DNA of 8,823 nucleotides from Candidatus Dojkabacteria bacterium. Lineage in GTDB: Bacteria; Patescibacteriota; Dojkabacteria; J137. The first letter of the stretch is position 1. Every line of letters starts with the position of its first letter. Below the pieces are notes generated by a model. It was not told the origin of the DNA, made no database searches, and saw only the letters and a program-made list of their open reading frames with translations. The stretch covers positions 1-8,823 of the forward strand of contig JAGQLJ010000109.1 in assembly GCA_020429495.1 (NCBI GenBank). The letters run 5' to 3'. Both the position numbers and the translations under genes were made by a program. Shown piece after piece: positions 1 to 5,520 of this stretch.

Positions 1-1
1 T

Positions 2-724
2 GAAGGTGGTCCTTGCAAAGATGAGTTTGGAAATATGGGAAGTGGAGTAAGCAAGCAGAGTAGTTTTTATTATAATTTATATGACGATGTTTATGCAATA
101 ATCCATGTATCAATAGTTAATTGCTCAACAGATAACCTTTATGCTAACTTTGATTTGGAAAAAGCCATTCAAGAGGAAATTGATAATGGCGAAGACTTTG
201 CATTAGCTGTAGCAATTATTGAGAATGCTCAGAGAAAAGAAAACTCCGCTGACCAAGTAGTTAGTTTTTCTACAAATAATAACCAGTATGCATCTAATGT
301 AGATTTAACGCTAACCGTACCAAGCCAATATATCGTATCTAAATACAAAGAAACAAGTGAATCTGACCTTTTTAGATTAGGAACAGATGTTGTAGATGTC
401 ACATATAACGGTTCAACGTTAAGCTTTTATTTCATAAGTGAGGCTTTACCTACTCCTTTTAGTAATTTAGTTAATTTGGGTTATCACAAGAGCTTTGGAC
501 AACTGTATAGCGCTATTCCAGAAGCTCAATTACCAACTGATAACACAATAGAGTATTCTGATAGCTCTATAACTGATTGTTATTCTGGTCAAGGAGATGA
601 ATGTTTAATATTCAGTGTAGGAGTAGATAGTAGGGACAGTACATTTTTTTCTGCCTCTTGTACAAGCCCAACTAATGATTTTACTGATTGTGACAATATG
701 ATAAAAGGTATAACTTTTGAATAA
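2..724 (+). CDS. C-terminal part of an extracytoplasmic protein, 5' truncated by the window edge
   Basis: The frame is open from base 2 to the TAA at 722-724 (240 residues). The ATG at 35 is probably internal, because the codons before it also encode plausible protein. No enzyme motif is recognised. The visible part is Ser/Thr/Asn/Tyr-rich, has several cysteines, lacks a transmembrane helix and reads as beta-rich, as expected outside the cell. Around the second third, a segment beginning NVDLTLTVPSQY resembles SIGLQLKLPEGW in the second ectodomain repeat of the next gene, and the C-terminus (MIKGITFE) resembles its end (ILNSFEKI). I infer it is the tail of a related tethered-sensor protein, perhaps another sigma fusion or a lipoprotein; the missing N-terminus decides. 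An intrinsic terminator follows 17 bp after the stop. Confidence 0.6.
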   Translation, partial: EGGPCKDEFGNMGSGVSKQSSFYYNLYDDVYAIIHVSIVNCSTDNLYANFDLEKAIQEEIDNGEDFALAVAIIENAQRKENSADQVVSFSTNNNQYASNVDLTLTVPSQYIVSKYKETSESDLFRLGTDVVDVTYNGSTLSFYFISEALPTPFSNLVNLGYHKSFGQLYSAIPEAQLPTDNTIEYSDSSITDCYSGQGDECLIFSVGVDSRDSTFFSASCTSPTNDFTDCDNMIKGITFE

Positions 725-741
725 ACCATATCTTGATATAT

Positions 742-771
742 AAAGAGTGGAGTCTAAAACTTCACTCTTTT
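742..771 (+). terminator. Intrinsic terminator after the first gene
   Basis: A 12-bp stem is formed by 742-753 (AAAGAGTGGAGT) and 759-770 (ACTTCACTCTTT), with one G-U pair and a five-base loop CTAAA. The 3' arm ends in a T run and a pyrimidine-rich tract follows. It lies 17 bp after the stop of the upstream gene, so the next gene should have its own promoter. Confidence 0.75.
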
Positions 772-841
772 GCTTTCTTCTTTCTTTTTCTGCATACTAA
801 AGAAAATTGTCCGGTTTTTGTATTTTAATCGTCTTATACAT

Positions 842-2590
842 ATGAAGCGAACAGAACAACTACAAACTATTTACAGCAATCATGCCGAGGAGCTGTATCG
901 TTTTTGCAAATTCAAAACAAGAAGTAATGAGGATGCTGAAGATTTAGTGTCTGAAGCATTTATTAAACTTTTTGAACAAGACGAATTTGATGAAATAGAA
1001 AATCCAAGAGCATGGTTATACAAAGTTGCACGTAATATGATTTACGATAATACAAAAAAACATACAACAAGTAATATTGATGATGAGCAAATAGAAAATA
1101 TTTCTTCATCTGACTTTTCTGTTGAAAAGGAATCAGTAAACAATGCAACAATAGAATATCTAGAATTTCAAATGCAAAATCTTGATGATGATACTGCAGA
1201 CATCATTATTATGAGAGTTTGGGATGATATGAAATTCTCTGATATTGCAGAAGCTATGTCTATGGGCGTAGACGCTGTAAGAAAAAGATTTAATAGAGGA
1301 ATCAAAGAGCTAAAAAGCCTTGTCTCTAGAGAAGAAAAAATGCTTAATATTAAATCTTTATCTGTTCCATTTATTTTAGCTGGAATACTTGGAATTTCTA
1401 CTCAACCTGCTTATGCTTTTACTGCTGCTACATCAGCTTCAGTTGCATCTGCGGTTGGTTCTACTTTAGGTTTTACTTTTTCTAATATGATAAATAATAA
1501 TTTAACTGCTGGTGCTACTACTGCTGGTAGCGGTATCCTTGCTACTACTGCTGCAAAATTAATTGCTGGTAGTGCTATTGTTCTTGCTGGTGCTGGTGTT
1601 GGTATCGGTGCTATTGCTATTCAAAGCAACCAACCAGAACCTATTCCTACTCAACAAGAACAAAATGGGGTGAAAATTGAGGATGAAAATAGTAACAAAG
1701 ATGTTACTGAGTCATTTGAGTCTCTGAATGAAGAATGGTACTTATACACAAATACTGAAATTGGCTTCTCTATTGAAATACCCAAGGAGATCAAGGCTTA
1801 TAGAGGTGGTTGTGAATATAGGATAGACTCTTACAGACCTCAACAATCACTTGTACCAATAAAAACTTTTATAGATAATGATATAGTTTATTTTGGGCCA
1901 AGGTATTACTATGAACTAGGTGGTCAGTCTATTCAACCAGGTGGAACTAGTAACTTTTCTGAATGTAACTATAAAGATCTTACTACACTTGATAATTTAC
2001 TAACTAATGAAGTTGGGATTGAGTATATTTGGGTTAGCCGAGACTCAAGTGGAAATTTAATACACTCTGAGGTAGGTCAAGCATATCAATTTTTTGATAA
2101 GGATTATTTACCATTAGATGAAACAATCTACAACTCTATTATTGATCTTAATAATGATGAAACAGAATTAAGCCAAACATGTACATATCCTTCAATAGGA
2201 CTTCAACTCAAATTACCTGAAGGATGGGATTGTGGTTACACTGATAGTAATGAAGAAATACTTTGGGTAAATATCGGAAACCCTTGGTATGATATTCACT
2301 TTAGTAAATTGGGTAGAGGTCCTTACTGTGGAGATGGACCACAGGATTCTGAGAATACCTGTGTGACAGAACCGTTTGTAGAAAATGGTTTTATGATTGC
2401 ACATAAGTATATTGCAAATGGACAATTAGGTGAAATATTTGGTACATTTTTGAATACATCTACTAATTATTTCGATGGATGGTGGATTAGTATTAGAGAA
2501 ACTCCTGCACAAATCACACCTTCGCTAATATTGACTTCTAATCAAAAAGAAACTTTAGAGGCTATATTGAATAGTTTTGAAAAAATATAA
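842..2590 (+). CDS. ECF-like sigma-70 factor fused to membrane segment(s) and a duplicated extracytoplasmic domain
   Basis: The 582-aa product begins as a complete small sigma factor. Region 2 spans about residues 10-73, with the region 2.1-type run DAEDLVSEAF and the region 2.3/2.4-type run ENPRAWLYKVARNMIYDN. Region 4 spans about 108-161, with the helix-turn-helix FSDIAEAMSMGVDAVRKRFN. It should recruit RNA polymerase to specific promoters. Instead of ending there (about 165-190 aa is usual), the chain continues through a hydrophobic segment (172-193, ending QPAYAF), an Ala/Gly/Thr-rich stretch, a clear membrane helix (about 240-260), a polar linker, and two repeats of a GFSIEIP/GLQLKLP-type domain (about 298-436 and 447-582) with six cysteines. 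The ATG at 842 is chosen because the in-frame TTG at 770 lies inside the upstream terminator and sigma homology begins after 842. No Shine-Dalgarno or convincing promoter precedes it. The natural reading is a one-protein transmembrane signal-to-transcription device. Confidence 0.85.
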   Translation: MKRTEQLQTIYSNHAEELYRFCKFKTRSNEDAEDLVSEAFIKLFEQDEFDEIENPRAWLYKVARNMIYDNTKKHTTSNIDDEQIENISSSDFSVEKESVNNATIEYLEFQMQNLDDDTADIIIMRVWDDMKFSDIAEAMSMGVDAVRKRFNRGIKELKSLVSREEKMLNIKSLSVPFILAGILGISTQPAYAFTAATSASVASAVGSTLGFTFSNMINNNLTAGATTAGSGILATTAAKLIAGSAIVLAGAGVGIGAIAIQSNQPEPIPTQQEQNGVKIEDENSNKDVTESFESLNEEWYLYTNTEIGFSIEIPKEIKAYRGGCEYRIDSYRPQQSLVPIKTFIDNDIVYFGPRYYYELGGQSIQPGGTSNFSECNYKDLTTLDNLLTNEVGIEYIWVSRDSSGNLIHSEVGQAYQFFDKDYLPLDETIYNSIIDLNNDETELSQTCTYPSIGLQLKLPEGWDCGYTDSNEEILWVNIGNPWYDIHFSKLGRGPYCGDGPQDSENTCVTEPFVENGFMIAHKYIANGQLGEIFGTFLNTSTNYFDGWWISIRETPAQITPSLILTSNQKETLEAILNSFEKI

Positions 2591-2612
2591 TTAAGAATTT
2601 AATAATTAGCGT

Positions 2613-2640
2613 AGAGAGGTGCTTTAGGCACCTCTTTCTT
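2613..2640 (+). terminator. Intrinsic terminator of the sigma-fusion gene, overlapping the convergent gene's end
   Basis: An eight-base-pair GC-rich core is formed by 2615-2622 (AGAGGTGC) and 2628-2635 (GCACCTCT), extended by a G-U and an A-T pair, with loop TTTAG and a following T-rich tract. It lies 22 bp after the sigma gene's TAA. The stop codon of the convergent tsaC-tsaE gene lies in the loop. The T tract favours termination of plus-strand transcripts. Confidence 0.8.
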
Positions 2641-3691
2641 TTAATATTCTTTCGTTCACAGAGCTTCCAACAACAAACTCTAAATCAATAATATCTGCAT
2701 CAATACTAAATTCTTGCCCTAAATTTTGAATAATCTCTGGCCATTCAATAACCAACACATTTCCTTTTTTTAACCAACTTTCAAAACCTAAAGTTTCTAA
2801 GTCTGATTTATTTTCAATCTTCCATGCATCTATATGAAATAGTTTTCCAGAGTCAATTTTATATTCTTCAACATATGTGTATGTTGGAGATTTTATATTT
2901 TTTATAATCCCTAAAGCTTTAGCAATTCCTTTAGTAAAATGAGTTTTGCCTGCACCTAAATCGCCATGAAGTAAGAAGAGTATCGGTTTAGAGTCTAAAC
3001 TTTTTCTATGTTCAAACATAAACTTTTCTCCTAAAAGAATTGTTTCATCTGCTGATGCTGACTTACACTCATCTATTACTTCAGATTTTTCAAATCTAGC
3101 TTCTCCCTGCCTATATGTTTTTAAATCTTCTGTTGTTGTATCAATAACAGTTGAAGTTAATCTTTTTGGCAGCTGACCTCCATCGATAATTAAATCTATT
3201 AATTCTGTTTGTTTCTTTGATAAGTTTTCTAGAACATCATCAATAGAGTATGGTGTTTTCTTACCTGACGAGTTTGCAGAGGTTGTTGTTATTGGTTTAC
3301 CATAGGCTTTTATTATCTGTAAGATAGTATCTTGAGCAGGAATTCTTATTCCAAGAGTTGATCCTTCTGATTCTAAACGTTTATCAACTTTTCCTTTTGA
3401 TTTTGAAATAACTGTAACTGGACCTGGTAAAAATTGTTTATAGATATTTTTAGCCGTTTCGTTAATTTCAACATACTCATTTGCCATTTCTATATCACTG
3501 ACACCAACTGATATTGCTTTTCCTTGTGGTCTTTTTTTATATTCTAAAAGCTTGCTAACTGCATCTGAATTAGTTGCATCAACTGCAACTCCATAAGCTG
3601 TTTCTGTTGGGAATATTATTAATCCTCCTTTTTCTAATTCTTTAATTGTATTCTTGATGATTTTTGAATCATCTATTTTTATCGTTTTCAT
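2624..3691 (-). CDS. TsaC-TsaE fusion: threonylcarbamoyl-AMP synthase plus t6A ATPase
   Basis: Two tRNA t6A37 synthesis proteins lie in one 355-aa chain. Residues 1 to about 200 are a YrdC/TsaC domain that makes threonylcarbamoyl-AMP from threonine, bicarbonate and ATP. It shows PTETAYGVAVDA (28-39), LPGPVTVI, LGIRIP, TTSANSSG and STVID. The K-x-R and S-x-N signature residues are present as K52/R54 and S138/N140. Residues about 212-355 are a TsaE domain with Walker A GDLGAGKT (243-250), SPTYTYVEEY (268-277), FHIDAW (285-290) and VIEWPE (314-319). TsaE is the ATPase that supports the TsaB-TsaD transferase. Each half has close to its usual stand-alone length, so both may be active. The start follows a perfect extended -10 by only 7 nt, which implies a leaderless or nearly leaderless mRNA. 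It overlaps the sigma gene's terminator at its 3' end. TsaB and TsaD are not in the window. Confidence 0.93.
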   Translation of the reverse strand: MKTIKIDDSKIIKNTIKELEKGGLIIFPTETAYGVAVDATNSDAVSKLLEYKKRPQGKAISVGVSDIEMANEYVEINETAKNIYKQFLPGPVTVISKSKGKVDKRLESEGSTLGIRIPAQDTILQIIKAYGKPITTTSANSSGKKTPYSIDDVLENLSKKQTELIDLIIDGGQLPKRLTSTVIDTTTEDLKTYRQGEARFEKSEVIDECKSASADETILLGEKFMFEHRKSLDSKPILFLLHGDLGAGKTHFTKGIAKALGIIKNIKSPTYTYVEEYKIDSGKLFHIDAWKIENKSDLETLGFESWLKKGNVLVIEWPEIIQNLGQEFSIDADIIDLEFVVGSSVNERILKERGA

Positions 3692-3698
3692 TTACCCA

Positions 3699-3707
3699 AT
3701 TATACCA
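3699..3707 (-). promoter_or_regulatory. Extended -10 promoter of tsaC-tsaE
   Basis: On the minus strand TGGTATAAT runs from 3707 to 3699: a perfect TATAAT with the TG of an extended -10. Seven bases separate it from the ATG at 3691, so transcription should begin at or next to the start codon. The -35 region (GTGAAG-like, near 3723-3728, inside the upstream gene's last codons) is weak, which an extended -10 tolerates. Confidence 0.7.
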
Positions 3708-3714
3708 GCTGGAG

Positions 3715-4086
3715 CTACATTCCTTCACATGTAACTGGGTTTATTTCGGTTATGTTTGAAGATAATTTTTTTATGCTATTTATATACTCAACATGATCGC
3801 CATCAACTCTAAAACAATCACCATCCTCAATTTGGCTCTCTTTCCCGCCATATCCAATTCCCACATACCAAGAGCTTCCTATCTGCTCAAAAAAATAGTA
3901 TTGTCCATGACCTTGATTAATAATTTCGGGGTATTGGTCGAAAATTTTAGCTAGTGCATCGTCTTTGCTATTTTTGTTACTTTGCTTAAGAACACTATAG
4001 CTAAGAGTAGAAGCAAAAAGTATAAACAAGACAACTCCTCCTATTAAGGTAGGAATATGGGGTAAATCTGATAGGAAATCAGCCAT
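3715..4086 (-). CDS. Small single-pass membrane protein of unknown function
   Basis: This 123-aa protein is not recognised. A strong hydrophobic segment spans about residues 12-34, followed by a lysine-bearing stretch (K34, K38, K41) and a soluble domain rich in Tyr, Gly and Asp with two cysteines (C91, C120) that could pair if exported. Flanking charges (D3, D7 before, lysines after) favour a cytoplasmic C-terminus, whereas paired cysteines would favour an external one, so topology is open. The ATG lies inside the last codons of the upstream MFS-like gene (overlap 4079-4086, ATGGCTGA), a typical translational-coupling arrangement. A purine-rich stretch GGAAAAAGAGAAAA precedes it, the nearest thing to a ribosome site in the window. 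The coupling suggests a small partner of the membrane protein upstream. Confidence 0.7.
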   Translation of the reverse strand: MADFLSDLPHIPTLIGGVVLFILFASTLSYSVLKQSNKNSKDDALAKIFDQYPEIINQGHGQYYFFEQIGSSWYVGIGYGGKESQIEDGDCFRVDGDHVEYINSIKKLSSNITEINPVTCEGM

Positions 4087-4696
4087 TTTTCTCTTTTTCC
4101 AACTTTAAAAGAAGTATAGCCCAAAGTCCACTAGATAGCATTATTACTCCAATGCCAGCCATAACAATATCAAAGTAAGTCTCACTTATATTTGCAATAA
4201 TACCTGCAACTAAGCTAAAGAACGCAATGCAAAAAGCCATTATTGTTTCATACATACCATATTCCATTCCTTCTTTATCTTTATCTAAATTCTTTGCAAA
4301 CATCTTTCTCCAACTAACTAAATTTATTCCTGCTCCAAAGCCAATAATAAATTGAAGCATAAAGAAGTGATATTCAGATGTAATTGTTGGATAGAGTAGG
4401 AATGGAGCTCCCATTAAAATGTCTCCAAACAAAAGCATAAAAATATCATCCCTATCTGATTTTGTTCTATCAATAAAGTAACCTGTTGGAATTTGCACTA
4501 GGCCTTGAGATAGGCTTAAAATTCCATACCCAATTCCAACAATTCTAATAACATCTGTTTCTAATTTTGTTGCTAAATATAATCCTACAAAACCGTTCAT
4601 AACTGCCATAAGTGCCCAGTTAAAAACATCCGATGTAGTTAAATAGACAATAACTTTGTTGACCTTTGGAAAGGGTATTGTTTTAAATTTAATCAT
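4079..4696 (-). CDS. Half-size (six-helix) major facilitator superfamily-like membrane protein
   Basis: This 205-aa hydrophobic protein has six likely membrane helices, at about residues 22-43, 51-75, 85-105, 108-128, 150-170 and 174-197. Between helices 2 and 3 lies an MFS motif-A-like loop, GYFIDRTKSDRDD (72-84), with the conserved G...D-R pattern. Ordinary MFS carriers have 12 helices in two halves of about 200 residues, so this equals one N-terminal half. It ends in TGA with a basic, charged tail (LEKEKNG), and the reading frame after the stop does not continue as membrane protein, so a simple frameshift split looks unlikely. A homodimer or a non-transport role is possible, and the substrate cannot be read from sequence. 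It overlaps the 123-aa membrane protein gene by 8 bp. It lies downstream of a strong terminator, but I find no convincing promoter. Confidence 0.72.
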   Translation of the reverse strand: MIKFKTIPFPKVNKVIVYLTTSDVFNWALMAVMNGFVGLYLATKLETDVIRIVGIGYGILSLSQGLVQIPTGYFIDRTKSDRDDIFMLLFGDILMGAPFLLYPTITSEYHFFMLQFIIGFGAGINLVSWRKMFAKNLDKDKEGMEYGMYETIMAFCIAFFSLVAGIIANISETYFDIVMAGIGVIMLSSGLWAILLLKLEKEKNG

Positions 4697-4727
4697 GAAT
4701 TAATTTGAAATTACTTCATTTTGCAAG

Positions 4728-4768
4728 AAAAAAGGATCCTTTACAAGAATATTGTTCAGGATCCTTTT
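4728..4768 (-). terminator. Intrinsic terminator of the RskA-like gene
   Basis: The perfect 10-bp arms AAAAGGATCC (4730-4739) and GGATCCTTTT (4759-4768) enclose a 19-base loop with an inner ACAA/TTGT pairing. Read on the minus strand, the hairpin ends in six T (4733-4728), 5 bp after the stop of the 227-aa gene. The plus-strand reading also ends in TTTT, so it may act in both directions. Confidence 0.85.
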
Positions 4769-4773
4769 AAATT

Positions 4774-5457
4774 TTAGTTTGTTGTTTCGTCTACAACAGT
4801 TTCATCAGTCATTGAGTCATCTGCAGGCATTGCTGAATCGTCCATTTTATCTTCTGAATCCATCATTGTATCTTTTGGAAGTTCTGTTAAAAAGTCTCCT
4901 TCCATAACATGATCTGCAGGTGCAGGATCATTATCTCTTGGTTCAATTGTTAATACATATCTATCATAAGTGTTGTAGTTTCTTTTTGATCTAAATGTAT
5001 TTATTAACTGACCATCAATTTCTGTAAGTTCCCCAGTGCTTTTAAATTCACCAGTTGTTGTTTTAACAATCCACCCTTCATAAAACTCTTTGTCTAAATC
5101 TATTTCTGGTAATCCTTCAAATTGTGCAGTTAGATTATAAAATCCTTCTGCATCATCAAAAAAGTAATAAGCCATTCCTGTTGCATCTCCACCTGTTACA
5201 TCTTCTAGTAATGCAACTTTATCGTAATCAATTGAGGCTAGTCGTTCCTCCATTTGTTCAACTGATTCAACTCCTCCTGGTTGGTCTGTTGGACTATCTG
5301 AATTATTTGATTTTTTTCCTCCAACAGCAATTGCAGCAACAATTGCAATCACTATTACAACTATTACTCCAGCAGTTAATTTCATATTCATTTGTGGCTT
5401 TGGCTTTAATGTTTTTGCATTTTCACCTGGCATTGTATCGGTCATTTGGTTTTCCAT
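4774..5457 (-). CDS. Single-pass membrane protein with an RskA-like (anti-sigma-K C-terminal) domain
   Basis: This 227-aa protein has a short lysine-bearing N-terminal tail (1-26), one strong membrane helix (about 27-46), a polar linker, an extracytoplasmic-type domain (about 80-188) and an acidic Asp/Met/Thr-rich tail (about 195-227). The domain matches the pattern known from the C-terminal part of anti-sigma-K factor RskA: LEDVTGGDATGMA (84-96), GLPEIDLDKEFYEGWIV (115-131), a STGEL turn, then YVLTIEPRDNDPAP (167-180) and HVMEGDF. Real RskA proteins also carry a cytoplasmic sigma-binding domain before the helix. Here only about 26 residues precede it, too few for that, so anti-sigma activity should not be assumed. 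It could be a ligand-sensing or structural envelope protein. It stands alone, with tyrS 63 bp upstream and a terminator right after the stop. Confidence 0.78.
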   Translation of the reverse strand: MENQMTDTMPGENAKTLKPKPQMNMKLTAGVIVVIVIAIVAAIAVGGKKSNNSDSPTDQPGGVESVEQMEERLASIDYDKVALLEDVTGGDATGMAYYFFDDAEGFYNLTAQFEGLPEIDLDKEFYEGWIVKTTTGEFKSTGELTEIDGQLINTFRSKRNYNTYDRYVLTIEPRDNDPAPADHVMEGDFLTELPKDTMMDSEDKMDDSAMPADDSMTDETVVDETTN

Positions 5458-5487
5458 AATTATTTTTTAAAATTTTAGATAGTTAAT

Positions 5488-5517
5488 ATATTACTATATA
5501 TTTTGAGTTTCTGTGAA
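5488..5517 (-). promoter_or_regulatory. Possible promoter of the RskA-like gene
   Basis: On the minus strand TTCACA (5517-5512) lies 18 bases before TAATAT (5493-5488), about 30 bp upstream of the ATG. The region is nearly all A/T, so the match may be chance. The same stretch holds an A/T-only inverted repeat (5485-5491 with 5496-5502) without a T run, which I do not call a terminator. Confidence 0.3.
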
Positions 5518-5520
5518 TTC

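Noticed and set aside
770..841. Longer sigma factor start at the TTG at 770, adding 24 residues
   Set aside because: The TTG lies in the 3' arm of the upstream terminator, the added residues are Phe/Leu-rich unlike a sigma N-terminus, and sigma homology starts right after the ATG at 842.
963..1151. 62-aa minus-strand ORF
   Set aside because: Lies antisense within the sigma domain, whose reading frame is clearly real; no family features.
1490..1640. DNA tandem repeat in the Ala/Gly/Thr-rich region of the sigma fusion
   Set aside because: GCTGGT and ACTGCT recur irregularly because of Ala-Gly-Thr coding; there is no fixed repeat unit.
2213..2425. 70-aa minus-strand ORF
   Set aside because: Antisense shadow of the sigma ectodomain coding sequence.
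4079..4081. Recoded TGA (genetic code 25, UGA as glycine) in the MFS-like gene
   Set aside because: Sequence past the TGA does not continue as membrane protein, glycine is encoded by GGN everywhere, and the overlap with the next ATG is a normal coupled arrangement.
4697..4727. Promoter for the MFS-like gene (TTGCAA at 4721-4726 as -35)
   Set aside because: The only -10-like hexamers at a suitable distance match poorly and lie 1-2 nt from the ATG, too close for a normal start site.
5124..5459. 111-aa plus-strand Leu/Gln-rich ORF
   Set aside because: Low-complexity antisense shadow of the RskA-like protein gene; the composition comes from the AT-rich complementary strand.
5485..5502. Terminator hairpin after tyrS
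   Set aside because: The seven-bp stem is A/T only and no T run follows on the minus strand, so it would be too weak.
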